Shown here: positions 13,800 through 25,189 of the stretch, in pieces
Layout: the number at the start of each line of letters is the position of its first letter
How positions within the stretch are numbered: position 1 is the stretch's first letter
From: Nothopassalora personata
Lineage: Eukaryota > Ascomycota > Dothideomycetes > Mycosphaerellales > Mycosphaerellaceae
Direction: 5' to 3'
Length of the DNA stretch: 64,000 bases
Assembly: GCA_033816765.1 (NCBI GenBank)
Contig: CM066292.1
Coordinates: 868,001-932,000 of the forward strand
Made by a program: the position numbers and the translations under genes
Notes under the pieces: generated by a model
What the model saw: only the letters and a program-made list of their open reading frames with translations
What the model was told of the DNA's origin: nothing
Database searches by the model: none

Positions 13800-14220
13800 T
13801 AGCATTATAGCAGATGTTGTTAAGTAGACTACTATAAACCAGTTTAGTAGTACTAGTAATGTCTTTAGTAGTAGATCTAGCTCTAGTAACGATTAAGATC
13901 CTAATAAGCGTCCTCCTAGTAATAGTAGAAAGGGTCTACCTGCATCTAGTAGGATCTCTAAGCGTGAGACCCTTATTAAGGCACTTAGACTAGTTAAGCA
14001 GATCATCGAGAGCAAGCGTAAGATTACTAAGAAGAATATAACCTTACAGCTTGCTATAGCATCCCTTAAGGTTGCCTTCTATAAGAAGAAGCTTCTAACT
14101 ACCAAGGGTAGTATTACTAATCTACCGAACTAGGGTTGGATTAACGCGGCTGCCTAGGATTTTGATTATATAACAGTTAACCCTTAAGGTCGTATTTCTA
14201 ACACTATTACTATAAACCTT
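13800..14220 (+). pseudogene. Possible antisense coding remnant in Copia element 2
   Basis: On the strand opposite to gag-pol, one frame stays coherent over about 140 codons. Interruptions are only TAG/TAA of the RIP type. The predicted product is Ser-rich at its start, then Lys/Arg-rich and probably helical, with motifs such as RETLIKALRLVKQIIESK and VAFYKKKLL. It may continue beyond the nested solo LTR. I recognise no family. It could be an extra antisense gene like those reported in the 3' region of some plant LTR elements, a captured host fragment, or chance. Confidence 0.3.
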
Positions 14221-14722
14221 TGTCAGGGCGAAAGCCTGGCTTGGAACTGAGAGTGAAAACTGAAATGCAAATGCGAAGTGCAAGTGCAAAAGGTATGGTC
14301 TAGTAGCTACACAGAACGAAAGACGAAGAGGAGAAGAGAGGCCTGGGGGAAGGCCGACTATTTAAACCCCCGCGTTGCGCGTGCGCGTCCCTGCATCACC
14401 GCAAATAGCCGGGCCCTGGGGTGAGTCACAAACCTTATTCTTAGCCACCCCACATCTCGCACCTTCCACGTGCTTCCATTCACCCCTCGGGTACTCGCGG
14501 GTCTTCTCTAAGTCGCGGGCGGTGATGTAGTGAAGACCCGAAGTGAATCCCTCAACAGGTACTCGAGATATCGTATGCTGGGGCTGGGTCCCGCAGTGAA
14601 TCTTGTCGGGCATGTGATTCTTTGCAATCACATGCAAACTTGAACATTCACTTCCAGTCTCTCTTGGGCCAGAAGGCTTCTCAGCACCTACACTCTGTAT
14701 CACCTGAGGAGAGACCGTGACA
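14221..14722. mobile_element. Undamaged solo LTR nested in Copia element 2
   Basis: 502 bp starting TGTCAGGGCG and ending ACCGTGACA. It has TGTCA/TGACA inverted ends and a perfect 5-bp duplication ACCTT (14216-14220 and 14723-14727). It is GC-balanced with plentiful CpA/TpG, while the host element is heavily RIP-damaged, so it came later. It holds an inverted repeat CATGTGATT...AATCACATG near 14610-14634 and a TATTTAAA-like box near 14358. The small minus frame across it (14362-14790) looks like chance. Orientation is unknown. Confidence 0.85.
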
Positions 14723-15769
14723 ACCTTAATAGTAGTTAGAACTACCTTCCTGCCTTGTAGGCTTCCGCTATAGACTATCTTGTTTAGCACTTCGGTAGCG
14801 CCTACAACCGCTATAAGGAGAGATCTAACCTTCCCTTTTCTAGTTACTACACTATTCTAGGATAGTTCAAGGGCTGCTGTACTAACTACGCTCTTAACAA
14901 TTATTACGACAAGTGTAGCTTCTTCTCTCTACGGACCCTATAGTAGAGTGCCGCTAGTCTATCTAGAACCTACTAGTAGCCTAGTGTAGGTTATACTTGC
15001 TCCGCTAGTGCTGCATTCTAGGGTAGTGCATAGTATAGTCGATCTCCTCCTATTATACGTAGCAGTCCTCTACGTAAGGGCTTCCTATCTCTAGTTCTAT
15101 ACTCTCCTAGCATAAGTACCTCTAGATATAGTCTTTAGATACTACCTACCTAGCTTATTCCTAGCGATGTAGACTAGCGCCTAAGCATCCCTAGGGCTCC
15201 TAGTGATGGTTCTAGAACTGTCCTCCTAGAGCTTCGCCTCCCATTCTCTAACTCCCTGTCTTAGGATAAGGTCACCACCTTAATTCGTTAGTTCCTATAG
15301 CGCTTAGGCACTAATAATGACTTTTAGGAGGGTGCTATGTTAAATTCGACTTTCTATAAGAGGGGTTCTAGAGGCTCTAGTAGTTTTAGTAGTAAGTAGT
15401 AGTCTAGATAGTGTACTTATATTAGGTCTTAGTGATTTAGTTAGGGCTAAAGGATAAAATAGCCGTTATAAGTAAGGGCGGTCTACTTCTCTGTTTCCTT
15501 TTGTTTTAATACTATAGCTCCCCTAAATTGGAGTCTATAATAATGAACTAGATCTTGCCTTAAAAGGCGGTTCTGAAGCAGGCCTCTCTATAGTCTAGTT
15601 ATATAAGCATAGTAAGATATGCGATACCCTAAATGAATCTAGCCCTTAAGGCTAATAAATAAAAACTTTCCTCTACTATCTTTAAACAAATGAGATATTG
15701 CTTTATAAATACTAATAAACAAATGAAGGTCTTGCTATATACAAATAAAAGTGTAGTTAGTCTCTAGAA

Positions 15770-18700
15770 GCCTCCCTTAGAGAATGTAGTTTTGTGACTT
15801 TCGCTTTATAAGCCAATCTACAAGCTGCTATATAGTAGGGATATACTTAATTATAATCAAGCCTTCTTTATAAACATGTCTACAAAAGTGGTTCCTTAGT
15901 CTAACATGCTTAGTTCTTCTGTAATTAGTATAATCTCTAACTAGCTTAATAGTAGACTAGTTGTCCACAAAGATCTTAAAGGCTTGAGCTTTGTAGTTGG
16001 TTATTTTCTAGGTTTTATAGAGTAGATTTCTCAACTACATTACTTCCCTACAGCATTTAGTTAAGGCTATATACTCTGCTTTAGTGCTTAACAGCACTAT
16101 CTCCTTCTATAGGTTGGATTTCTAGATAATAGGACTTCTAGCCATTTTAACTAGGAGTCCTAAGGTGGATCTGCCTATTAGATCTCTAGAGAAATTAGAG
16201 TCTATGTAGATCTCTAGCTTTAGGGATTGTGTTTTTCTAAAGATTAGGCACTTGTTAATTGTTCTAGCAATGTATCTCTAAACATGCTTTGCTGTAGCAA
16301 TATGTTCTACTAAAGGATTAGCTAAGAATTTAGCTAAGTGGTTTGTTGCATAGGAGATATCTAGCCTAGTCTAGTTAGCTAGGTACTAGAGTTCCCTAAT
16401 TAATGTGTTAAATAGATTATAATCCTGTATGTTACATTGCTCTTTATAAGCTTTATATAGGCGGTTAAGGGGATACTTAACACTTTTAGCTAAGTCTAGG
16501 CTATGTTTCTAAAGTTTCTCTAAAGTATAGTACTTTTAGGAGATATAGAGATCTCTATTCTTTTCACTCTTTAGTTGCATACCTAGGAAAAGGTTAGTGT
16601 TAACAGTTTTAATGGAGTACTTGTTCTTTAGTCTAGCAATGAACCCCTTAATCTTCTAATTACTGTCGCTAAAGATCTAAAAGTTATCTACATATAGGAG
16701 AACTAAAAGATTCTCCCCCTAAAAAAGACATATATTAGAATCAAGTCTCTTTAGGCCTAATTCTTCTAGAGCTTCCTTAGCATCATAGTACTAGAGGTTT
16801 ATAGCTTGTTTTAATCTATATAGTCCCTTCTTAATTTCTAGGACTTTGTTAGATAGATCTTTCTTAATAAGTTCTGCCCCTTCTAGTGGTTTGATGTATA
16901 AAGGTCTATTAATGTTAGGGTTTATAAATGCTGTTTTAACATCAATCTGTCTCCTCTTCTAGCTAAGAACTGTATATAGGGCTAGGAGAATCCTGCTTGT
17001 TAGTAGCCTTAGGGTTAGAGCAAAGGTTTCAACATAGTCTATCCCTTGCTTTTAAGTAAACCCCTTTGCTACCTATCTAGCTCTGCGCTTCTTAATAGAC
17101 CTATTAGGAAGATACTTGTAGTGTAGGACCTATTTTCCTATAAGCAGTTTCCTGCCCTTAGGGACTTTCTATAATAGGATCTATACAACACATTCTGTAT
17201 CTTCTAAGGAGTTAAATTCCTTTCTAATTGCCCTAATCTATTTAGCTCTATTAGGTCTGTTTAATGCTTTAGTTAGGGTAGCAGGATCTGCAAGCTTCCC
17301 CTTCTTTATATTATCTATAGCTATTGTAGCGAATACTTTCTTAAGTTTACTGTAATTATAATAGGATCTGTTCTGTCTTAAACTTCTCCTAGTTAGCTTA
17401 GGATAGACCTTAGCTTGTTTAGTCTTTATAGGCTTATAAGTCCTATCTCTCTTCCTCTTGCTAATATATAGGGTAGGGTAGAATAGTGTTATAGCCTAAT
17501 TAGGGTCTTCTTATATAGCTAGGGCTGTGTCTTCTTAGTGTGGTTCTTTAGACTATAAAGTCTAAGGCTTATGCTCTATAGGGGATTGTTCCTAGAGCTA
17601 GGTGTGCTCTATAGGAGATTGTTCCTAGAGCTAGGTGTACCCTATAGGAGACTGTTCCTAGAGCTGGGGGGATGTGTCTCTAAATAGTGGACGTAAATCT
17701 TCTGTTCTATGCTCCCCCTAAGACTAACCTTAGTTAGGGGAGTCTTGTTACGAAGCCCTTTATGTTTTAGGTTAGTCACTATACTACTATAGCTCCCCCT
17801 CTAGCTACATAGTTCCCCTTGAAGGTTTATAGGGTTAGTAACTCGCTTCTAGCTCGTGTAGCCCTTTATAAGGCATATAAATACCTTTATAGTAAGGGTC
17901 CTTAGGGTTATTATAGGGGTGTCTAAGGAAGGTGATCTCGTTATCTAGGACAGTATGCTTATTACTAGTAGCAAGCCAGGAGCTCTTAATAGTCTACCCT
18001 GTCCACTCCCCCTAAGCGACCTACTTACCTACAGGGATTTGGTATTGCGAGTTCTATAAGAAATCTTTATTAAAAGTTATATAGGGGGAATAGGTTATCT
18101 TGTAGACCTATTTTCCTTTCTCCTACTATAGCTTCTATAGTAGGTAGTTGGTTAATAAACTACCCTAGAATCCTATATGCTACTATATATCCGCCCTTGT
18201 AGAGAACTTTTTAGACTTAGTGTAATTGTTGTTATGTTTGTATGCTTTATATCTAAACCTCCTTACATTCCTTAAGTCTATCTCTTCAATATTAATGCCT
18301 AGGTCCTTCTTAAAGTTAATCTATAGTACATTTTTTGTTGTTAAGTTAAAGAGGCGGTTCGTAATATAGCATGCAAAATCTATAGCCTAGGGCCAGAGGT
18401 TCTATAGCAAGCTAGAGTCTATAAGCATGGCTCTAGCCTTGTTAATAATAACTTTGTTAGAAGCTTTAGCAATTCCGTTCTACTTAGGTGTATATAGTGA
18501 TGCAAAATCCTATCTAATCCCTTTATATTAGGCATGTGTTCCAAGTTCAATGTTGTTAAATTCCCTACTACTATCTAAGAACTAGATCTTAGGTTTCTTC
18601 TTATAGTGGTTCTACATTATAGTAAGCTAAGTCTTAATTGCTATTAGAGCATTACTTTTCTTTAGAAGTGGCAAGTACTATCTTATCCTAGTTTTGGCAC

Positions 18701-20640
18701 ACGTAAGCATAAGGCAATATACGTAACCATTATAAGAGAGTAGAGTGATTAGACTAACTAGGTTAGCATAGATTTTATCTAATGCCTCTAGTGCAGGTCT
18801 CCTAGTGATTCTTAAAACAACTCTTTATAACCTTGTAAGCTTACAAGTCTTATAGTGCCCTAACTCTACAGTATTAACATCTTCTAGGCCCTTAACTGCT
18901 TCTTTTGTAGTATTAAGTAATATACTCCTAATATGCCTAAGCCTTTAATGCTATCTAACTGTATTAGTTCTTAGCTTAGTAAATATAAGAGTAGCAAGTC
19001 CTTTTAGTGATAATCTGTCTTTATCCTTCCTAGAACCCCTCTTTACTATAAGGTTCCTAAAGACAATAACATTTTTTATTATCTTAACTAAGCCTATAGG
19101 CTTGTCCTTCTAGAACAGCATTTTAGATAGTCTATCTAGGTAAACTCTATGTTTCTTATATAGGAGTTCTATAGAGATTAGTGTTGTATCTAACTCTAGT
19201 AAGTAAAGCACATTACGAAGGAGGAGGATGGTCTCTTAACTAAGATAGTTCTTTATAACCTACTCTAATTCTCCTTTAGTTATAAGAGATCCTTGCCTAA
19301 CGGCCTATAAGAAGCATGTAGGCCTTAGTCTTAGCCTAACATTCTAAAGGTCTATAAGATTATTGTAGATATAGAAGGATGTGCCTATGTTATAGACTTT
19401 GTCTATTAACATTAGGTTTAATGCGGCAGCTACTATCCTTCCTATGCACACTAGTTATGCAACTGTAACAGCTACTCTAGACCTCCTATGTAGTTATCTC
19501 TAGTCCCTATTACTATTAGAGCTGTACTCCTAATTAGATAATAAGTCTAACTAGTTATTAATTGCTATAGCAATCCTCTTCCTATAGGATTTACTGCCCT
19601 TTACCTTCTTTGCCCTATCCTTTAGGGTGTCTTTACCCTTCTTAGACCTGTTCCTAGGATTCTTCTCTAGATGCTGCTTATAGCAGTTCGCGTTAGTGTA
19701 CTTATATAAGCACTGTATGCACTACTTATTATCATTCTTGCTCAAGAATGCTCTAACAAAGCCATTACTAGGCTTATAGGTAGTAGGTACTTGCTCCTTC
19801 CTAAGAGTTGTGAACATTCTCTCTAGGGTAGTTAATTCTAGGGGATTGTTGTGTCTCTATGTCCTAAGCTATTCAGCATAGTTTAGACCTTTAACAAAGT
19901 ACAATCTATAGATGCTATCTAGGAGGACAAAAAAGGATTTAAGCCTTAACTTGTTATTAACTAGGGAAGATCTAATAAATTACTCTATAGTAGTCTTATT
20001 ATTATTTACCTATACTTAAAAGTCTTCATAGTACTTTAATGTATTAGGTCTTGTAGCATCTAGTTTAATGTGCCTAACTACCTTTAGAGTGTTATATAGA
20101 TTAATTGTAATAACTAGCTTGTATGTTGCCTTAATCAAATTATACAATTCCTTAGCTAACTTGTCTATATCTCTAAAGTTTAGCCTTAGGGTAGAATCCA
20201 ATCTAGCTATAATAATGCTATATGCTTACATGTCCTCTTTCTTCTATCGCTTATAGGCAGCTTTGTATCCTACACTACTAGTAATATCCTAAGGGGCTTT
20301 ATTCTAGGCAGTCTTATCTTAGACACTCTTAGTTGCATCTTAGGGTTAATTATAAGCTGCCCTATTTAGAGCGTACTTTAGGTTAATCTAGTCTAGATTA
20401 TAGATTACGTATCTAACTAGATCCTTCTCTAGCAGTACGCTAATTAGCATAAATTTCTATGCCTAGAACTGCACGCCTTTCCTAAGCACCTAGTTGTCCT
20501 TAGCGGATCTTACTAGGTTGCTAGAGGTGTTGTTTCTAAACTCTATACCTAGTCTAGCTCTTTTAGATGCTATACTACGGTACTAGTGCTTAGTGTCGAT
20601 CTCCTGTAGTAGTTCTTAAATCGATTAGGTAGTTGTCCGT
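15770..20640 (-). pseudogene. Copia gag-pol polyprotein of element 2, RIP-inactivated
   Basis: Read on the minus strand, a Cys-rich gag knuckle (CIQC start) lies near 19700. Integrase follows, with a TPKQNGIAK-type motif in the 18300-18600 region. RT contains YVDN at 16683-16694, and RNase H contains STKAEYIAL near 16080 and IFVDN near 15970. The frame ends near 15770. Stops are overwhelmingly TAG/TAA at Trp/Gln positions. The second RT aspartate codon has changed from GAC to AAC, removing a catalytic metal ligand. An in-frame triple repeat lies between IN and RT. Confidence 0.88.
17573..17671 (-). repeat. 33-bp tandem repeat x3 inside Copia element 2 pol
   Basis: Three adjacent 33-bp units start at 17573, 17606 and 17639. 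Each contains ATTGTTCCTAGAGCTAGG or a close variant. On the minus strand they add 11-residue steps (core LALGTISYR) between the integrase and RT regions. This is a plausible linker expansion that preserved frame before the element died. Confidence 0.8.
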
Positions 20641-20737
20641 GAAATAAATGTAGGGTCGAGTCTACTAGTAAGGCAAGCTAATCCTTAATAGAGCTTCGAT
20701 AACGATTTAGGTTTCAAATTGGATAGGCAGAGGAGCA

Positions 20738-20752
20738 CCCGGGCTTATAACC
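20738..20752 (-). promoter_or_regulatory. Primer-binding site, initiator tRNA-Met half type
   Basis: On the minus strand it reads GGTTATAAGCCCGGG directly after the 5' LTR. It is identical to the site in element 3 and differs from GTTATGAGCCCG of the young element by a TpG-to-TpA change. It is complementary to an initiator tRNA anticodon stem-loop. Drosophila copia is known to prime from the 5' half of that tRNA. Confidence 0.75.
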
Positions 20753-20928
20753 TGTTGTATTTAGGTATTTAACGAGTACAAGCTTCTAGATTAAAACGAT
20801 AGGGTGGATTAGTAACCCTTATAAATTGCTACAAGGTGTGAGACTATCTAGCTACAGAAAACAGTGTAATATAGTGTATGTGTGCTAAGTCCTGACTAAC
20901 ATGGACCTTGGTCACCTGATTCACAACA
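20753..20928 (-). repeat. 5' LTR of Copia element 2
   Basis: The partner of 13147-13321, followed by the AGGGG duplication. On the minus strand the LTR is followed immediately by the primer-binding site. Confidence 0.93.
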
Positions 20929-20933
20929 AGGGG

Positions 20934-23480
20934 GGACAGCGGAGCAGGGTATCCAGGCGTGGTATCCTGCACCCATCATGCCTAAATTCACCATACCGTC
21001 ACCTGCGCTCGCGAGGAAGAGATTCGTGTCAGAAGCCTGCTCTCGTCTTCATCCTCGGCTTCCTTCCCAGGACGGGCCGAAGTCTGGCCGAAGTCATTTG
21101 CGCCTTGTTGGGGATGTTGCTGATCGACTGCTGCAGGGCCTGTGGACTCGAATCTGGGCAAGACGCTCTTCCTGCCGGAGAGATAATGAGCGGCGGGATG
21201 GATGCCGGGTTCAGGATTCCGTTCTCCAGATTGGCGCACCTATACGTGGAGATGGGTGGGTACAAAAACATGTGAAGCGCAGCCAGCAGGTGCAGTCGGT
21301 CTAGAGCGGGATGCTCAGGTGTGTGATGATGTTGGAGAGATAGAATTACCGAGGCGGGTGAGGACATTGAAAAAGAGAATGCTCAAGCAGGCGAGGAGAC
21401 ACGTAACAAAGATAGGTAAGGAACAAAGGATAAAGACGACCCTCAAGTAGGATATAAAACCGAATATTCTGCAGAGCATCGCCTTAATGCCGTTCAGGAG
21501 TCGTGGACCACGGGTGATACTCGCAGCGACAGGCCAGAAGTGCCGTTATTGCAGATGTTCCTCTCGAGACGATCGTGCTCAGTCAGGGATGGTCGCAACG
21601 ACAGCTTAGGTCGTCAACACCAGTGATGTCGTGCATAGCAGAGAAGAGAGCGTTATGGCGGGAACCACTTTAACGAATTTGGTGCTGCTGGCCGAGGACG
21701 AAGACAGTGTAGATTGCGATTGTGCCAGCTTGCCATGCTGCACGATAACAACCAAGATGGCTGCAAGTTTAGGTCGAAGTCTACCAGCCCGACTGAAGTG
21801 CCGCAGTACGTGAAACCAAGAGCACTACCAAATCCAAGATCTGGTGTTAGAGCTCGATCTTTCTAAACCACATCGTCCCCCTACGGCCTCGAGACGAGGA
21901 AGAGGAGAGCATAGAAAGTACCGGTCAATGCCTCAGCTTCAGTACAGTCCCGCCGAGACGAAATCAACGAAGGCTTCCAACGAAATTCACGGGAATTCCG
22001 AAAGTAAAAATACTTGACGGCATTGTCAGCGAAGACGGTAGAAATGTCAGGGAAGAAGTAGAAGAAGAAAGATCCTCGAGCTGCCTAAGACCAGCGCGTG
22101 AGAACGGACTGCCTGTCGTATAGACAGAGCACTCTCAAGCCATGCCATATACACAGCGCGTGTTGTGTCCGATCTTGCAGGAAGGTATGAGCGACATCCT
22201 AAATATGGTGAGCCTTACTGGTGGTTTATTGCCTACAGGATGCCGTGGGAGGGGTACTGATTCCCCCTTGCAGCGCCGTTATGGTGGTTCGGTGTAGGTA
22301 TCATGTTCTGTATCCTTGCAGTTCCGTTCTTCTGCCATGGGAGGTACTGCTGCTTACTTCCAGCGCATTTATGGTAGATGGGCGTAGGTATCATGTTCTG
22401 CACATGCTTGATGTCCACCGCCTCGGCCGCTTGCCGGTCGGTGGATACCCCCGTAGGCTTGCATGTGCACAGTTTGTTCAGCACACACAAAAAGTCTCAT
22501 TTCCCTGCGGTTATTTCTCCTTTGCATACCTTTCTACCACATCCGACACCTAGGTAATCCATGCTCCCGCAAATTTACCACCTCGGGACGACGCACGCGT
22601 CTTATATATCTCTATGGCGGGTGCTGCGATCCTCTACAACACGCATACGGCGAGAACAGAGCGTGCTAATACCGGTGAGGGCTAGTGCGCGCTGGTGCTC
22701 CTGCCAAAAGCCTGCTTTAAACTTGTTTTCTTCTCTCTCCCCTCTTCCGTCTTGGGAGAGTTGGGTAGGGATGAATTCGGGCCAGATCCGCAGGCCTAAG
22801 TGTATCTCATCGTCCATTCGTCCACCCTATTATGCATACAATGCCCGTACCTACTCCTATCCCTGCCACTATACCTAACTAGAGTACAACCTCTCTATCT
22901 CTTATATATCTCCATTTCAAACACGCAACATCCTGAACTTATCCTGCATGTCCTTCCCAGGTGCGAGGAGGATCTCATGGTAGAATTTCATTTGAGTGAG
23001 TTTGCGGGTAAGATGAGTGTCCTAATGCACCAGCTCAATAGGTTCAGCGCGTTGTTCTGCTTGCTCTTCCTCCTCTTCGTCCTCCATCTTGATTCGTATA
23101 GGTCTCCATGATAAAACGCCCGCTCCAGTACGCTGAGCCCTCGTCATCGGACACTCGATTATGCCAGCGCCGGAACCATTCCCCTTTCGATGCGCCTCGT
23201 TAGTTGTGTCATTCAACTTGATGGGTGATGCATGTGTCTTGATTGTTGTCTACAAAGGAAGAAAGGCAGCTATATATAACTAGCTTGTGTACGAGAACGG
23301 ACCCATAACCTCTTTACTTCAAGTACTCATCCTCTTGTTGCCATCATCCCATTCCGCCAACGTGTACTTTACCATTTCCTCTAAGGCGCTTCTAAGACCG
23401 TAAAAGCGAGCACTTCCTAGCATACGTACTCCGGCAGGTGCAGGTCTAGTCAGTCAATCTACACACGAGTCTTTCGAGGA
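20934..23480. other. Balanced-composition DNA, no gene recognised
   Basis: The sequence has normal CpA/TpG content. Several overlapping short frames (for example 20978-21304 on plus, 21029-21367 on minus) show no domain I can name. A direct repeat around GTAGGTATCATGTTCTG occurs at about 22287 and 22387 inside two longer similar stretches. The plus frame across 22090-22410 is rich in Trp/Phe/Gly but carries stops. It may be a decayed membrane-protein gene. This is not supported well enough to name. Confidence 0.45.
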
Positions 23481-23484
23481 GCTC

Positions 23485-23844
23485 CTACACTACTGTGTCC
23501 TCCTCGCCAATATAAAGCATGTTGAGCGCGTTGGCGAGTTCGAAGAGAAGCGGTAGTGATAGAATCGCCTGGTGTCGGCCGAGGGAGTTGAGCGTGTAGA
23601 AGGTGTTACCGGTGGCGTGTTGGGTGAGAGTGGGTGGAGGTTGTAGCGAGGGCGCTGGTTGTGAGGTGGGGATGGCGTTGGGGGAGGTGAGACCCGGTGT
23701 GTGTCTCGGCGCAGTAGGTGTGGGGAGCTTATGCTGGGGAAGACAATGATGGGGTCGAATGCACGGGAGTCGGATGGAGTGGTCATGTTTGTGCGTGTGT
23801 GTGTGTGCGCGTGTGTGTACATGTGTCGACACATATGAGAGCAT
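23485..23844 (-). CDS. Hypothetical C-terminal fragment
   Basis: A 119-codon minus-strand frame. Its first part crosses a CA/GT microsatellite (His/Thr-rich, unlikely to be genuine). Its last 40 residues look protein-like: a helical Leu-rich segment (LGRHQAILSLPLLFELANAL) and an acidic end (IGEEDTVV). A longer overlapping frame (23490-24008) reads the same DNA in another phase and ends differently. If real, this is the tail of a gene whose 5' part is lost or in other exons. No family recognised. Confidence 0.2.
   Translation of the reverse strand: MLSYVSTHVHTRAHTHTHKHDHSIRLPCIRPHHCLPQHKLPTPTAPRHTPGLTSPNAIPTSQPAPSLQPPPTLTQHATGNTFYTLNSLGRHQAILSLPLLFELANALNMLYIGEEDTVV
23789..23823. repeat. GT-rich microsatellite
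   Basis: An alternating GT/GC run (GTGTGTGTGTGCGCGTGTGT). It generates artificial His/Thr or Cys/Val frames on both strands. Confidence 0.85.
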
Positions 23845-24303
23845 TTATCAACAGCGTCCATCAATGGGAATGTCATGGCTGGGGGGGAGAAAGACGCCAA
23901 AGGCTGGTGTGGATCGGTGCGAAGGGGATGTGTACAAATAAATCGCAGGGCCCGGTGTGACTCTGATGCGCACAAGTCGTCTATGTCGTTCGATCTCGGA
24001 TCGCTCATCTAGCATAATTGCAGCTTGTTGTCACGTCCAGCCCAGATCATGCTGAGCATTCCCCACCGTCCACACCATCTTGCAGTACATTGGTCACGTG
24101 TCGCTGAACATTCACCTGGCAGCCGCCGAAGCGTGAGAGAGCTCGATACCTCCAAGCCGGAATGGCACACCAGGGCGAGGACCTGGGAGCGCTCGAGCAC
24201 GACATCTAGAGAAAAGAAGCGACAGCAGTACACGCCGGCCGAAGCTGCTGGGTATGTCGCGGGTATTGTCCTTATGTTGACGCACCTCCTTACATGCACC
24301 TTC

Positions 24304-24401
24304 TTCTGTGCTCTTCCTTCTATGCCCTTTCCTCTGTGCTCCTCCTTCTACGCTCTTCCTTCTATGCTCTTTCCTCTGTGCTCCTCCTTCTATGCTCCTC
24401 C
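24304..24401. repeat. 14-bp minisatellite, 7 copies
   Basis: Seven consecutive 14-bp units of the pattern TCTRYGCTCYTYCT, all pyrimidine-rich on the plus strand. A partial unit follows. It accounts for the repetitive middle of the 207-codon plus frame covering this region, which is therefore doubtful as a gene. Confidence 0.85.
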
Positions 24402-24641
24402 TTCCATGCCATGCCAATGCATGAAATTGAGCCTACATGTAACTAATAAGGCCAGTCGACCTTTATTCAGTCCGCACACTCGAACCAATTCCCACTTCAA
24501 CATGCCTACCTCCTTCACGTTCACGCGAAGCGACGCAACCACACCCCCACCCGTCCAAGTGCCAACCGATCGCAGCAAAGGCACCATCCTACCGACCTCC
24601 CTCGCAGCCGATACAACGTCATCGAGCACCTTCAGACGGAC

Positions 24642-24875
24642 ATGTTGAACAACGACTACAGGGGAGCTGTTGCGCACGGTGTCGAGTTGTTAGGCCGCAT
24701 TCAGGAGGATGTGGCGCTGCGGGTCGACTTTGTCGAGGGTGTGATGGCACGGCAGGTGACCGAATGGTCGGAAGCGCGACCGGTCATAGCGTGGGCGGAG
24801 AGTGTTGGTGTGGGAGTGGGAGGCGGACCTGGGCATAGTGATAATGATGATGATGATGATGATGATTATCTATAA
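24642..24875 (+). CDS. Hypothetical fragment with acidic tail
   Basis: An open frame continuing upstream in the same phase to about 24510. The 77 codons from the first Met give a helical, charged segment (LGRIQEDVALRVDFVEGVM) and then a Gly-rich stretch. It ends in a run of Asp encoded by a (GAT)n microsatellite (24845-24866) before the stop. It may be the last exon of a decayed host gene. No family recognised. The Asp tail may be only repeat expansion. Confidence 0.22.
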   Translation: MLNNDYRGAVAHGVELLGRIQEDVALRVDFVEGVMARQVTEWSEARPVIAWAESVGVGVGGGPGHSDNDDDDDDDYL

Positions 24876-25189
24876 TGTGTGTGAGTGGCTAGAATAGTGT
24901 ACGTGAACAGCCCGCCCGCAGGAGAAAGCTCGGCGCGCTTTCCTTATTGTCTTCATTGAACACCGACCGTGACGTCTCGTAAGTGTAATCACGGCAACGG
25001 ACATGTTCAGATTGCCGCTCGCTCCTCTCACTCCTAACACCTGGAATCTCCATCACGTGCAACTCTCTCCGATCATTATCATTAGACTGCGTACTGCGGC
25101 AGCCACGATCCAAGGTGAGACTCCCATCCCATTAACATTAATTATATCGCCACTGCTCACATCGCCATCACCCTACGGCAGACACAGAC

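Larger units (their letters stand above)
13147..20928 (-). mobile_element. Copia element 2, full-length with nested insertion
   Basis: Minus-strand Ty1/copia element bounded by 175/176-bp LTRs and the duplication AGGGG (13142-13146 and 20929-20933). The primer-binding site lies just inside the right LTR (20738-20752). A polypurine tract, read on the plus strand as CTCCCCCTTTAG, lies just inside the left LTR. It is 7.8 kb, partly because a 502-bp solo LTR is nested at 14221-14722. About 1.9 kb of further sequence lies between RNase H and the 3' LTR. Coding is destroyed by RIP-type stops. Confidence 0.93.

Noticed and set aside
14362..14790. 142-codon minus-strand open frame
   Set aside because: It lies almost entirely inside the solo LTR 14221-14722, has no domain, and is explained by the balanced composition of an undamaged LTR.
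20016..20256. Opposed short frames in the AT-rich part of Copia element 2
   Set aside because: The minus frame is a fragment of the decayed gag reading. The plus frame is its shadow.
22090..22410. Possible membrane transporter gene
   Set aside because: The Trp/Phe-rich reading has several stops and an internal direct repeat. I cannot tie it to any family.
23490..24008. 172-codon minus-strand frame
   Set aside because: It runs through a CA microsatellite and Pro/Ser-rich low complexity. The alternative phase (23485-23844) has the more protein-like end, and neither is well supported.
24025..24648. 207-codon plus-strand frame with a Leu/Cys/Phe repeat region
   Set aside because: The repeat region is the 14-bp minisatellite, whose unit length is not a multiple of three. 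No domain or start context supports a gene.
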